Positions 26,446 through 35,682 of a stretch of DNA of 64,000 nt are shown piece by piece (the first letter of the stretch is position 1; the number at the start of each line of letters is the position of its first letter). Source of the DNA: Polyangiaceae bacterium (GTDB lineage Bacteria; Myxococcota_A; Polyangia; Polyangiales; Polyangiaceae). The stretch is from contig JADJYE010000033.1 in assembly GCA_016719945.1 (NCBI GenBank), positions 1 to 64,000 of the forward strand, given 5' to 3'. The position numbers were made by a program, and so were the translations under genes. The notes under the pieces are model-generated. The model was not told where the DNA came from. It was given only the letters and a program-made list of their open reading frames with translations, and did not search any database.

Positions 26446-28290
26446 GTGCGCCCAGCATGGGCGCGACCTTGCGGGTGCAAGTCCCGCCGAGAGGAGACCA
26501 TCCTGATCGAAGCGAGCCGCAACTGCGGGAGGGCGACCGACCGTGGGGAGGAAGCGGGGAGCGAAACCGCGGGCCGATGGACAAGAACCCGATACGAGGC
26601 GGCGCCGAGTGGGGCGAGCGGGCAAATGACCGCGAAGCTCCGATGGTCGAGGCTCAGGCGACGTAAATCGGGCGGTCGTGCGGGGAAGGGTCGCGTTCTT
26701 ACCTGGGGAGATCTCGCCCTGGGCCTGAAAGGGCCACGCGCAAGCGGAGCGAGAAGTCAGCCGAGGCCGTAGTAGGCGCGGGCAACTGCGACGAAGGGCC
26801 GAACGGAGAGGAGAGCGAAACGATCGTGCGTCTCCGGAGGCAAACGGCCGCAGATGTCGAGGCAACTTGAGCTTCCGCTAAGGGGTAGGGACGAAATCCC
26901 GAGAGCAGAGCGGAGCGCGGAAGCGCCGACGGCGACGCACGGAAACGAGCGCTCGGGAGCGAGCGACCTGATGGAGCGCGTGTGCGAACGCGCGAACCTC
27001 CAGGCCGCGCTGAAACGGGTGAAGAAGAACAAGGGCAGTGCCGGCATCGACGGGATGACGGTGGATGAGCTGCCGGAGCACCTGAAGACCCACTGGCCCG
27101 CGCTGCGCGAGCAACTGCTCACGGGCACGTACCAGCCGTCCCCGGTGCGAAGGCATGGGATCCCGAAGAGCGGCGGTGGGGTGCGCGAGCTTGGCATCCC
27201 GACCGTCGTCGATCGGTTCATCCAGCAAGCCATCCTGCAGGTGCTCGGACCTCGTTTCGATTCGACCTTCTCGCAGTACAGCTACGGCTTTCGCCCCGGA
27301 CGCAGCGCCCACGACGCGGTCGTGCAAGCGCAGCGGTACGTGAACGAAGGCCGCCGCTTCGTGGTGGACGTGGACTTGGAGAAGTTCTTCGACCGCGTGA
27401 ACCACGACGTGCTGATGGGCAGGCTCGCGAAGCGAATCGAGGACAAGCGACTGCGCGGGCTGATTCGCCGTTATCTCGAAGCGGGGATGATGGCGAACGG
27501 GGTCGCGACGGAGCGTCACGAGGGCACGCCGCAAGGTGGACCGCTCTCGCCGCTGCTCGCGAACGTGCTCTTGGACGAGGTCGACAAGGAGCTGGAGCGA
27601 CGCGGACATGCGTTCGTGCGCTACGCCGACGACTGCAACGTGTACGTGCGGTCGAGGCGGGCGGGCGAGCGGGTGATGGAGCTGCTCCGGCGGCTCTACG
27701 CGGGGCTCCGACTCCGTGTGAACGAAGCCAAGAGCGCCGTGGACCGACCGCAGAACCGCAAGCTGCTCGGCTATTCCTTCTGGAATGCCGGCGGCATGCA
27801 AGTGAAGCGGAAGGTCGCACCCAAGGCCCTGACCGCGATGAGGATCGTGTACGCGAGCTGACGCGCCCGACCCGAAGCCAGAGCATCGCGCGAGTCGTGG
27901 AGGATCTGCGGTCGTACCTGACGGGGTGGAAGAACTACTTCCGCCTCGCCGACACGCCCAAGATCTTCCGCGAGCTCGACGAGTGGATCCGGCACCGGCT
28001 CAGGGCGCTGCATCTGCGCCACTGGAAACGGGGGCGCACGACCTATCGCGAACTGCGAGCCCGGGGACCCCCGAGCGCGTCGCCGCACAGGTCGCCGCAA
28101 GCACCCGCCGATGGTGGAAGAACTCCGCCATGGCGATCCACATCGCCTTCCCCATCCGCTACTTCGACGAGCTGGGAGTCCCCGACTCGCCGCGTAACCT
28201 CAACTCTCCGAACCGCCGGATGCGGACCCGCTTGTCCGGTGGTGTGGCAGGGGTCCCGAGGATTTCCTCGGGCCCCGGGCCTGTTTGCGG
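26446..28290 (+). mobile_element. Group II intron (class C-like), 3' end approximate
   Basis: The 5' end GTGCGCCCAGCATGGGCG matches the bacterial group II intron consensus. Domain I landmarks follow: GCAAGTCCCGCCGAGAGG near 26475, and TTCTTACCTGGGGAGATCT then GAAGTCAGCCGAGGCCGTAG near 26697-26770. Together these resemble the class C (IIC) introns of the Oceanobacillus type. A domain V-like hairpin is at about 28208-28237: ACCGCCGGA pairs with TCCGGTGGT around GCGGACCCGC. A domain VI-like hairpin (CCCGAGG-ATTT-CCTCGGG) follows to about 28280. Insertion directly after a terminator T-run is the hallmark of class C. The bulged adenosine region of domain VI is not clear, so the 3' boundary is uncertain by some 15 bases. 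Confidence 0.8.
26854..28197 (+). pseudogene. ltrA: Group II intron-encoded reverse transcriptase/maturase, frame-interrupted
   Basis: It starts MSRQLELPLRGRDEIP at 26854. The RT fingers and palm are intact: KNKGSAGIDGMTVDELP, YSYGFRPGRSAHDAV, DVDLEKFFDRVNHD, EGTPQGGPLSPLLANV, and the catalytic YADD in FVRYADDCNVYV. The frame breaks at about 27841 (ATGAGG where ATGAAGG is expected) and resumes as RVRELTRPTRSQSIARVVE in the maturase X domain (LTGWKNYFRLADTPKIF). It breaks again at about 28065 in a G-run and probably a third time near 28180. A stop at 28195-28197 would then end it LGVPRLAA. Either the intron is decaying or these are sequencing indels like those elsewhere in the window. Confidence 0.8.
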
Positions 28291-28357
28291 GCCGATTTGT
28301 CGGAGCGCGGCGAAAAAGTCTCCGGCGAATGGGAGGGGGTCGGACGAAACAAGGACG

Positions 28358-28981
28358 ATGCTGGCTACGGCCATGGCCCTGCGCCTCTCGCCTCAACCCG
28401 TCCGGGCCTCGGACGAGCGCAGGGTCGTGACCGCCGTGGCTCCCCCGCCGCCTCCGGCCCCGGCCGACGCGGCGCGTCTCTCCCCGCTCGTGCGAGCGGT
28501 CATCGCCCGCGTGATGCAGCTGCCCCTCTCGCACCCCGACGTGGATGACTGCGCGAACGAGTCGCTGCGCCGCATCGTCGAGAACCTCGATCGCGTGCGA
28601 CCGGGGGAGCCGGTCGGTCCCTGGGCCACCGGGGTCGCGAGGCACGTGGCGCTCGATTGGCTCCGGGCGAAGAAGCGAGCGCGGGCGCGGGCGCCGGAGA
28701 CGAGCGAGCCGGGGGGCGCCGCGCCCGACCTGCCGGACCCTGGCCCCAGCCCGGAGGATCGCGCCGCCGACGCCCAGGCGCTCGGGGAGCTTCGAAAGGC
28801 CCTCGCCCAGCTGCCCGAGGCGCAGCGCGAGGCCCTCGTCGCCTTCCACGTCGAGGGGCAGAGCTACCACGACATCGCCGCGCGGATGCGCGTGCCCATG
28901 GGCACGATCGCGACCTGGATCGCGCGCGGCCGACGGGCGCTCGCGGACGCGGTCGGCGGGGCTCGGAAGGAGGGTCGATGA
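28358..28981 (+). CDS. ECF-type RNA polymerase sigma factor
   Basis: A 207-residue protein with sigma region 2 (VIARVMQLPLSHPDVDDCA to GPWATGVARHVALDWLRAK) and a C-terminal region 4 helix-turn-helix (QLPEAQREALVAFHVEG, YHDIAARMRVPMGTIATWI). The two are joined by a Pro/Gly-rich linker. The start ATG 28358 lies 60-70 bases after the intron's 3' end; ATG 28373 is an alternative. The maturase frame runs into this gene without a stop, but the two are separate proteins. It heads a tight operon with an anti-sigma factor (ATGA overlap) and a membrane protein, the usual design for an envelope-signal-responsive regulator. Confidence 0.85.
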   Translation: MLATAMALRLSPQPVRASDERRVVTAVAPPPPPAPADAARLSPLVRAVIARVMQLPLSHPDVDDCANESLRRIVENLDRVRPGEPVGPWATGVARHVALDWLRAKKRARARAPETSEPGGAAPDLPDPGPSPEDRAADAQALGELRKALAQLPEAQREALVAFHVEGQSYHDIAARMRVPMGTIATWIARGRRALADAVGGARKEGR

Positions 28982-29478
28982 GCGCCGAGGGCACCATCCA
29001 CCTGTCCGACGAGGAGGCGCTCCTCGTCGCAGATGGCCAGCCGGTCGCTCCCGCGCGGCTGGCCCACTGCGAGCGGTGCGAGGACTGCGCGTCGCGCGTC
29101 GCCGAGCTCGCGCTCACGTCCCTCTCCGTGCATCACGATCTCCTGGCCCTCGCCGAGGCGCCGCTGCCCGAGCTCGCGGCGGCGCGCGCCTCGTCGCCGA
29201 GCCCCGCGCTGCCCCTCGCGCTCGGCCTGCTCGTCGCGCTCGCCGCCTCCATCCCGATCATCCCGTCGGCGCTGCGCACGGTCGGCTCCCTGGTGGGCGC
29301 CCGCGAGGCCCACGCCGAGGCGCTCGGCGAGCTGCTTCGCGCCGCGTGGTCCTCCGCGCAAGACCCGACCTTGTCGCTCGCGACCACGGCGCTGCTCGTG
29401 CTCGCGGCCTGTGCGCTCGCCCTGCTCGCGAGTCGGCGCGCGCGCGATGAGCGGTCGGACCCCGAGGTGCCCACGTGA
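28978..29478 (+). CDS. Membrane anti-sigma factor with zinc-finger-like N-terminus
   Basis: A 166-residue protein. The cytosolic N-terminus contains AHCERCEDCASRV (about residues 29-41), a His/Cys cluster like the HxxxCxxC zinc motif of ZAS anti-sigma domains. Two hydrophobic stretches follow, about 78-95 (LPLALGLLVALAASIPI) and about 134-152 (LATTALLVLAACALALLAS). The start codon overlaps the sigma stop by four bases and its own stop overlaps the next start (GTGA). This strict coupling, plus the motif, supports anti-sigma function: it should sequester the sigma factor until a signal releases it. Confidence 0.75.
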   Translation: MSAEGTIHLSDEEALLVADGQPVAPARLAHCERCEDCASRVAELALTSLSVHHDLLALAEAPLPELAAARASSPSPALPLALGLLVALAASIPIIPSALRTVGSLVGAREAHAEALGELLRAAWSSAQDPTLSLATTALLVLAACALALLASRRARDERSDPEVPT

Positions 29479-30692
29479 CCGGGCTCGACAGGCTGATCCC
29501 TGCGGCCCTGGCGGCCGCTCTGTTCGCGTCGGTCGCGGACGCTCGGGCCGACGTCCGCCTCGAGGGGGACTGGTCGACCCCACCCCCGACCGTCTCGCTC
29601 TCGCTCCAGGGCACGTCGAGGTCCGAGGCGCTGCGCGCGCTCGCCAGCGCGGCGAAGTGGAACCTGCTGCTCACCTCGGGTCCGGAGGACAAGGTCACCC
29701 TCGAGCTGTTGGACGCGCCGGCCGACGAGGTGCTGCGCGCGCTGCTCGCGGAGGGCGCGTGGGTGGCGGAGCGCCGCGGCTCGATCATCACCGTCCGGCC
29801 CGACGCGTCCGCAGCGCCGAGCACGGCCCCGTCGGCCGCGCCGGCAGGTCCCGCGGTGAAGCCGCGAGACGTGAACGTGCTGGCGAACAGCCTGCGCATC
29901 GGTCGCGACGACACCGTCCGCAACGTCACCGTCATGGGCGGGAGCGTCGAGATCGAGGGCCGCGTCACGGGGAACCTCACCGTCTACGGTGGCTCGGCCC
30001 ACCTGTACGGCAGCGGACGCATCGAGGGCAACGCGCACCTCACCGGCGGGTCGATGAAGATCGACGAGGGCGGCTCGATCGACGGCGACCTCGAGGTGCT
30101 CGGCGGCAGCATCGACGGCGCAGACAAGGCGAAGATCGGCGGCAACGTGACGCTCGACCCCGGAGAGGGAGAGGGCAAGGCGTCGTTCGCGACGCGAGCC
30201 GGTCACAAGATCTCGGCCGGCGTGCGGCTCGCCGCGTTCCTCTTCATCCTCGGCGTGCTCTTCATCACCCTCGGCGGTCAGCGCGCCGAGCAGGTTCGGG
30301 TCGCCATCGCGGAGAAGCCCATGCGCTCGGTGGCCTTGGGCCTCGTCGGGGTGCTCGGGACGCTCGGCGCGCTCGCGCTGTGCGCGCTCACGCTGATCGG
30401 TATCCCGGTCGCGGTGGTGGGGGCCGTGGCCGCGCTCGCGCTCGCCTTCGGTGGGACGACGTCCGGGCTCGCGGTGCTGGGCGCCACGATCGCGGGTCAC
30501 AAGAGCAAGAACGTGTACGTCCACCTCGCGGTCGGCTGCGCCGTGTTCGTCGCGCTGGGCGTGATCCCGGGCATCGGTCCGCTCGCCCAGATCGCGACGG
30601 TGCTGGCAGGCATCGGCGGCGTCGTCTCGACCCGGGCTTTGGGCCTGTGGAGGCCGCGCGCGAAGCCTCCGGCGGTCCACCCGTATCGCTGA
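29475..30692 (+). CDS. STN-domain plus bactofilin-like repeat membrane protein of the sigma operon
   Basis: A 405-residue protein starting at GTG 29475. After a signal peptide (about 1-25) comes an STN-like domain (about 36-108; SLSLQGTSRSEALRALASA, KVTLELLDAPADEVLRALL). A Pro/Ala linker (about 112-130) leads to a series of short beta repeats (about 132-228; VTVMGGSVEIEGRVTGNLT, VYGGSAHLYGSGRIEGNAH). These look like the right-handed beta-helix of bactofilins or polymer-forming domains. Four or so membrane helices finish the protein (about 240-395). STN domains are found in secretins and TonB receptors. I do not know this combination as a described family; it may be the signal-sensing output or input of the sigma system. 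Confidence 0.7.
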   Translation: MTGLDRLIPAALAAALFASVADARADVRLEGDWSTPPPTVSLSLQGTSRSEALRALASAAKWNLLLTSGPEDKVTLELLDAPADEVLRALLAEGAWVAERRGSIITVRPDASAAPSTAPSAAPAGPAVKPRDVNVLANSLRIGRDDTVRNVTVMGGSVEIEGRVTGNLTVYGGSAHLYGSGRIEGNAHLTGGSMKIDEGGSIDGDLEVLGGSIDGADKAKIGGNVTLDPGEGEGKASFATRAGHKISAGVRLAAFLFILGVLFITLGGQRAEQVRVAIAEKPMRSVALGLVGVLGTLGALALCALTLIGIPVAVVGAVAALALAFGGTTSGLAVLGATIAGHKSKNVYVHLAVGCAVFVALGVIPGIGPLAQIATVLAGIGGVVSTRALGLWRPRAKPPAVHPYR

Positions 30693-30737
30693 CCGGCGCT
30701 CTTGCGCTCCTCGGCGCCGCAGGTCAACCTCGTGGCG

Positions 30738-31184
30738 ATGCAGCTGCTCGCCCTCGCCCTCGTCGCGCTGTTCGTGTTCCTGCTCGTGTCGCGCTTCGCG
30801 AAGCGGCGGCGCGGCGGCGCCGGCTCGCTGCAGCAGGAGGCGGCGATCGAGGCCTGGGCTCGCGCCGAGATGGCGAGGTTGATCGCCGAGCGGCTCGAGC
30901 TGGAGGAGTCCGACGTGGCGACGACGCTCGCCGGCAACCCCGACCCGGAGCTGGTCACCCGTCTCGAGAAGAGCGTCTCCGGGATCGAGGTCGTCTACGA
31001 GCGCGCCCTCGGCGCGACGGGCTCCGCGGACGTCCGCGTCGAGGTGCGCCTCGAGAGCGGTGCGCTGGAGCGCTCCGTGAAGCGTATCGCCTTCAGCGAG
31101 CTGCCCGAGTCGGTCCGGCTCGAGTTCGAAAAGACCGGCACCGCCCACGTCTACCGACCGTGGACCTTCCCCTGGCGGCAGTGA
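30738..31184 (+). CDS. Small membrane-anchored protein of unknown function
   Basis: A 148-residue protein starts at ATG 30738 (MQLLALALVALFVFLLVSR). It has one N-terminal membrane helix followed by a basic KRRRGG patch, so the rest should be cytoplasmic. The soluble part is charged and helical (IEAWARAEMARLIAERLEL), then has a beta-like section (VRVEVRLESGALERSVKRI). No family was recognised. It follows the sigma operon by 45 bases and may be its last gene. GTG 30732 is an equally possible start. Confidence 0.55.
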   Translation: MQLLALALVALFVFLLVSRFAKRRRGGAGSLQQEAAIEAWARAEMARLIAERLELEESDVATTLAGNPDPELVTRLEKSVSGIEVVYERALGATGSADVRVEVRLESGALERSVKRIAFSELPESVRLEFEKTGTAHVYRPWTFPWRQ

Positions 31185-31249
31185 GCGAGCTGCGGCCCTG
31201 ACGCGGTCGTTCTCACGCAACTCGGGCCGTCGGTCGTCGATGGATCCGA

Positions 31250-33619
31250 GTGACCGGACAAACTGCATCCCACCCACAGGCACCCAGGGCAACGAGCGGT
31301 AGGCGCTCGAACGCCCCGGGGGTAGCTTCGGCTCAAGTGACGCAGAAGCTCGCGCCCAAGCCGACGGCGGGAGGAGATCCGCCCGCCAGGCCGGCGGGCG
31401 CCGGAGGTCCCTCGCAGGGCCGGCTGTTCGCCAGGTCCGCCGGGGACGCGCTGACGGTGGACGGCGAGGTCGTCCGCATCACGTATTCGAACGACGAGTC
31501 CGGCTTCCGCGTCATCCGAGTGAAGGTCGACGGAGTGGCCGACGAAAAGACGCTGGTGGGGGTGTTCCCACTGCCGCCTCCCGGCACGCGCGTGCGCGCG
31601 ACCGGCAAGCTGACCCGCGACGTGAAGCGGGGCGAGCAGTTCAAGGTTGAGACGCTCCTCACCGTGGCGCCCGCGACCCTGGCCGGCGTCGAGCGCTTCC
31701 TCGGGTCGGGCCTGGTCCCCGGCGTGGGGGAGGCCTTCGCGAAGCGCATCGTGGAGGCCTTCGGCGAGTCGACGCTCGAGGTCCTCGATCACGATCCGAC
31801 GCGGCTGCGCGAGGTGCCGGGGCTCGGGCAGAAGCGCGCCCAGCAGATCGAGCGCGCCTGGGAGGCGCACCGGGCGGTCGGCGCCATCATGATCTTCCTG
31901 CAGTCGCACGGCGCGTCCCCGGCCCTCGCCTCGAGAATCTACAAACGCTTCGGCCCGCGCGCGGTCGCCGTCGTCTCCGCGAACCCGTACCGGCTCGCGC
32001 TCGACGTCTGGGGCGTGGGGTTCAAGACCGCCGATCGCATCGCCGGCTCCTTGGGGATCGCGAAGAACGCCCCGGAGCGCGCGCAGGCGGGGGTCGTCCA
32101 GGTGCTGCACGAGCGAGCGGCCCAGGGGCACGTGTTCACCGAGCGCGGCGCGCTCGTCGAGCTCTCCGCGCGCATGCTCGAGATCGACGAGGGGGCCGTC
32201 GAGGTGGCGATCGACTCCCTGATCGCGGAGCGGCGGGTGCGCTCGGAGGCCGCTCTGCGCAGCGTCCAGGGCGCCGCGATCTACACCCCCGCCCTGTACG
32301 ACGCCGAGGTGCTCGTCGCGCGCCGGCTCTCGGAGCTGGTCGCCTCCCCCGTGATCGGCCGTCCGCTCGACGCGCTGGTCGAGCGCGTCGTCGCCGACTT
32401 CGAGGCGGCCTCGGGCGTCAGCCTCGCGGACGCGCAGCGCGCGGCGATCGAGGCCGCCGCGCGGAGCAAGGTCGTCGTCGTCACCGGCGGCCCTGGCGTC
32501 GGAAAGACCACGATCGTGAGGGCGTTGCTCATGCTGTTCGATCAGGCGGGGCTCAAGACTCGGCTCGCCGCGCCGACCGGCCGCGCCGCCAAGCGGATGA
32601 CCGAGGCGACCAAGCGAGAGGCCGTCACGCTGCACCGCTTGCTCGAGTTCGACCCCAAGACCCGGACCTTCACGCGCGGCGAGGAGACCCCCCTCGATCT
32701 CGGCGCGCTGGTCGTCGATGAGTCGTCGATGGTCGATCTCGAGCTGATGAGCGCGCTCGTCTCGGCGCTGCCACAGCAGGCCAGGCTGGTGCTCGTGGGC
32801 GACGTCGACCAGCTCCCGAGCGTGGGGCCCGGGGCGGTGCTGCGCGACGCGATCTCGTCCGGCGTCGTGCCGACCGCGCGCCTCTCGCAGATCTTCCGCC
32901 AAGCGGCGGGCAGCCTGATCGTCGAGAACGCCCACCGCATCCACGCGGGCGAGGCGCCCGTGTCCGACCGCGGACAAGACGGAGAGTTCTACCTCGTCGA
33001 GCGCAAGACCGACGAGGCCGCCGCGGACTCGCTGATCGAGCTCGTGACCCAGCGCATCCCCCGCGTGTTCGGCCTCGACCCCACGCGCGACGTGCAGGTG
33101 CTCACGCCCATGCACAAAGGCGCGTCGGGGACGATCTCGCTCAACGAGCGCCTGCAAGCCGCGCTCAACCCGAGCGGCCCGAGCGTGAAGATCGGCGCGC
33201 GCACCTTCCGCCTCGGCGACAAGGTCATGCAGCTCAAGAACGACTACGTGCGCGAGGTGTACAACGGCGACGTCGGCATCATCTCCAAGATCGATCAGGA
33301 GGCGCGCGCCCTGTGGGTGCGCTTCGACGACCGCCAGATCACCTACGAGGAGGGCGACCTCGAGGAGCTCACCCTCGCGTACGCGACCAGCATCCACAAG
33401 AGCCAGGGCAGCGAGTACCCCGCGGTGGTCATCCCGTTCACGATGAGCCACTTCGTGATGCTGTCGCGCAACCTGCTCTACACGGCGGTGACCCGCGGCA
33501 AGCGCCTCGTGGTCATCGTGGGGGAGAAGCGCGCCATCGGGCTCAGCCTCGCCGAGACCCGCAAGGAGGCTCGCTCGACGGCGCTCGGCGAGCGGCTCTC
33601 GCAGGCCGTCCGCGGCTGA
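31250..33619 (+). CDS. recD2: RecD2-like SF1B DNA helicase
   Basis: A 789-residue helicase. The N-terminal domain with helix-hairpin-helix repeats (about 145-215; GLVPGVGEAFAKRIVEAFG, LREVPGLGQKRAQQIERAW) is the mark of RecD2, as opposed to RecD of RecBCD. The motor has Walker A TGGPGVGKTTIV, a Walker B-like VVDESSMVDLEL, GDVDQLPSVGPG (motif III), and motif V/VI TSIHKSQGSEYP and YTAVTRGKRL. It unwinds DNA 5' to 3'; RecD2 acts without RecBC, and none is nearby. The first 45 residues are low complexity, so GTG 31250 may be too early; a start near 31337 would also fit. Confidence 0.93.
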   Translation: MTGQTASHPQAPRATSGRRSNAPGVASAQVTQKLAPKPTAGGDPPARPAGAGGPSQGRLFARSAGDALTVDGEVVRITYSNDESGFRVIRVKVDGVADEKTLVGVFPLPPPGTRVRATGKLTRDVKRGEQFKVETLLTVAPATLAGVERFLGSGLVPGVGEAFAKRIVEAFGESTLEVLDHDPTRLREVPGLGQKRAQQIERAWEAHRAVGAIMIFLQSHGASPALASRIYKRFGPRAVAVVSANPYRLALDVWGVGFKTADRIAGSLGIAKNAPERAQAGVVQVLHERAAQGHVFTERGALVELSARMLEIDEGAVEVAIDSLIAERRVRSEAALRSVQGAAIYTPALYDAEVLVARRLSELVASPVIGRPLDALVERVVADFEAASGVSLADAQRAAIEAAARSKVVVVTGGPGVGKTTIVRALLMLFDQAGLKTRLAAPTGRAAKRMTEATKREAVTLHRLLEFDPKTRTFTRGEETPLDLGALVVDESSMVDLELMSALVSALPQQARLVLVGDVDQLPSVGPGAVLRDAISSGVVPTARLSQIFRQAAGSLIVENAHRIHAGEAPVSDRGQDGEFYLVERKTDEAAADSLIELVTQRIPRVFGLDPTRDVQVLTPMHKGASGTISLNERLQAALNPSGPSVKIGARTFRLGDKVMQLKNDYVREVYNGDVGIISKIDQEARALWVRFDDRQITYEEGDLEELTLAYATSIHKSQGSEYPAVVIPFTMSHFVMLSRNLLYTAVTRGKRLVVIVGEKRAIGLSLAETRKEARSTALGERLSQAVRG

Positions 33620-33801
33620 GAGCCGCTTGCTGCGCTCGCGCGTGCAGCGACGACGTCGACGGGTGGACGCCGACCCCGAGCAGCGCTCGACCGCACTGAT
33701 CATGCCGGCAGTCCCTCGAACCGCCGCGGGGCCGTCTCCGTTGAACGACGCCGGTGGCGCTGCTAGGTTGCCGCCCTCTTTCGCGGGATCGGAGACTCAC
33801 C

Positions 33802-34941
33802 ATGGCAGCAGCGGGTTCGGGTAACAACGTCGCGGTTCAGGGCCTCAACATCCAAGGGGGGGCCGCGATCGTCGCGCCGGTCACCGCGTTCCAGAACGGC
33901 ATCCCGCCGAACGCCCTGGTGGTGCTCCCGGTCCAGAAGATGACCGACGAGCTCAAGGAGAAGCTCGAGGCCGGCCCGCTCGCGGTCACCCGCGAGCAGC
34001 TGTGGGAGCTGCTCGGCTTCAACGGCCCGGCGGTCCAGGTGCAAGACGAGCAGGGTCGCCCCCTGATGATCGGCCTCGAAGACCTGCTCGGCGGGCTCGA
34101 CAAACACTTCAACGACAAGCCCGAAGATCTGCCCCGCGGCCGCATCTACGCGCAGGAGCTGATGAAGCACGAGCGCTTCCAGCGCGCCGAGCAGGTGCTG
34201 TCGAAGGTGGTCGCCAAGGGCGGCACCGGCGAAGACTGGCTCGCGCTGGGCATCTGCCAGCTGCAGCAAGAGAAGTTCGACAAGGCCGAGGGCACCCTCA
34301 AGGGCGCGCAGAACCTGCTCAAGACGAGCCCCTACCCCTCGCTGCACCTCGCCAAGCTCAGCAAGAAGAAGGGCGACGCGAAGGCCGAGCGGGAGATGAT
34401 CGACAAGGCGCTCGAGATCGACGGCGACCTGGTCGACTCCTGGGCCTACCTCTTCACCAAGCTGAAGGAAGAGAAGGACGAGGCGGCCGCCTGCGAGGAG
34501 CTCGAGAAGCTCGCCAACGAGAAGAAGAACGCGCGCCCGCTCGTCGCCCTCCAGGCGTTCTACGGCGGCAAGGACGAGACGCGCGACAAGGCGCTCGAGT
34601 TCGGCACCAAGGCGCTCGGCGTGAACGCCGACGACGTGCTCGCGCTGCTCGCCCAGTCGGCGCTCTTCGGCCAGAAGGGCGAGCTCGACAGCGTGGTCAA
34701 GCTCCTCCAGCCGCACGAGGGGAAGATGACGCGCGACGTGCGCCTCGCGAACAACTACTTCCAGGCCCTGTTCCAGTCGCGGCAGATCGACAAGGTCACC
34801 AAGCTGCTCAACGCCCTCGCGGGCTCGCAGAACCAGCAGGTGAAGGAGTTCGCGCTGCAGCAGTCGAAGCAGGTCGCGCAGTTCCTCCAGCAGCAGCAGC
34901 AGCAGATCGCCAAGCTCGCGGGGCAGCCCAAGCCCAGCTGA
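33802..34941 (+). CDS. TPR-like repeat protein, cytoplasmic, function unknown
   Basis: A 379-residue protein begins MAAAGSGNNVAVQGLNIQ (ATG 33802, GGAG at 33791). No signal peptide. The first 130 residues form a separate region (KMTDELKEKLEAGPLAVTR). From about residue 120 the protein is a helical array with TPR-like pairs (AEQVLSKVVAKGGTGEDWL, LGICQLQQEKFDKAEGTLK, REMIDKALEIDGDLVDSWA). It ends in a Gln-rich tail (QQSKQVAQFLQQQQQQIAK). It probably acts as a scaffold. A perfect hairpin follows at 34999. Confidence 0.6.
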   Translation: MAAAGSGNNVAVQGLNIQGGAAIVAPVTAFQNGIPPNALVVLPVQKMTDELKEKLEAGPLAVTREQLWELLGFNGPAVQVQDEQGRPLMIGLEDLLGGLDKHFNDKPEDLPRGRIYAQELMKHERFQRAEQVLSKVVAKGGTGEDWLALGICQLQQEKFDKAEGTLKGAQNLLKTSPYPSLHLAKLSKKKGDAKAEREMIDKALEIDGDLVDSWAYLFTKLKEEKDEAAACEELEKLANEKKNARPLVALQAFYGGKDETRDKALEFGTKALGVNADDVLALLAQSALFGQKGELDSVVKLLQPHEGKMTRDVRLANNYFQALFQSRQIDKVTKLLNALAGSQNQQVKEFALQQSKQVAQFLQQQQQQIAKLAGQPKPS

Positions 34942-34998
34942 GGCGGCCGACGCGGGCGGAGGCCTCCGCGCCCGCCAGACCCTCGTGCCGAGAGGCAC

Positions 34999-35029
34999 GG
35001 CGCCCGCCAGGCCTCCGCCGGCGGGCGCC
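34999..35029. terminator. GC-rich perfect hairpin downstream of the TPR-like gene
   Basis: A ten-base perfect stem, GGCGCCCGCC / GGCGGGCGCC, with an 11-base loop. A smaller hairpin, CGTGCC / GGCACG, lies just upstream (34984-34999). There is no T-run, so it may work with Rho or only shape the RNA. Confidence 0.45.
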
Positions 35030-35101
35030 GCTCGTTCCGCACGGCTGTTGCCAGTATTCGCGGGCCTTCGGGGCGGCACGCCACGCGCAAGGACGCGTGG
35101 C

Positions 35102-35635
35102 ATGAACAGGCTACGATCGCTCGTGTCCGCGCTCCTGACGAGCGCGTGGGGTCCGGCCGCTCTGCGCGGCGTCGCCTTCAGCGCCGCGCTCGTGGGGCTG
35201 GGGCTGCTCGGCTCGGGGCTGTTCGATCGCTGGCTCGTGCCGCGCTCGGCGGCCGCGGCGCCTGGTGGGCGCGCGCGCCCGCCTCACGCGACGTCCGCGG
35301 TCGCGCCGAGGACATCGGGACCCCACGCTCGCGCCGCTCCCAGCGCTCCTTCGCCGTCGCCCTCGTCCCCACCGTCCTCGTCCTCACCCGCCGAGGGCGG
35401 CAAGCCCTCGGCGAAGACGCCGGATGGCCGCCTCGTCTTGAACCTCGCGACGCTCGAGGAGATCGACGCCCTGCCGGGGATCGGCCCCAGCAAGGCCCGC
35501 GCGATCGTCGATCTGCGCGCGAAGCTCGGAGGGCGCTTCAAGAAGCTCGAGGAGCTGATGCGCGTGCGCGGGATCAAGCGCAAGCTCCTCGAGCGGATCC
35601 GCCCGCTCGTCGTGCTCGATCCGCCGCCCGCGTGA
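35102..35635 (+). CDS. ComEA-like helix-hairpin-helix protein with membrane anchor
   Basis: A 177-residue protein starts at ATG 35102. A membrane segment (about 18-38) is followed by a Ser/Pro/Ala-rich spacer (about 50-105). The C-terminal ComEA-type HhH domain (about 108-170) has LNLATLEEIDALPGIGPSK, ARAIVDLRAKLGGRFKKLE and ELMRVRGIKRKLLERIRPL. Such proteins bind DNA non-specifically at the cell surface during natural transformation; other members are simply DNA-binding. No comEC or comF adjoins it. The gene sits directly upstream of rph. Confidence 0.75.
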   Translation: MNRLRSLVSALLTSAWGPAALRGVAFSAALVGLGLLGSGLFDRWLVPRSAAAAPGGRARPPHATSAVAPRTSGPHARAAPSAPSPSPSSPPSSSSPAEGGKPSAKTPDGRLVLNLATLEEIDALPGIGPSKARAIVDLRAKLGGRFKKLEELMRVRGIKRKLLERIRPLVVLDPPPA

Positions 35636-35682
35636 AGGCGGTGCAGGTTTGCGGCGCAGGCTCGTCATGGTAACCCGGCGCC

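Noticed and set aside
27926..28981. A single protein joining maturase end and ECF sigma factor
   Set aside because: The open frame is continuous only because the maturase stop is out of frame after an indel; the sigma domain has its own start at 28358.
31151..33703. An 850-residue minus-strand open frame opposite recD2
   Set aside because: Shadow of recD2, whose helicase motifs are complete on the plus strand.
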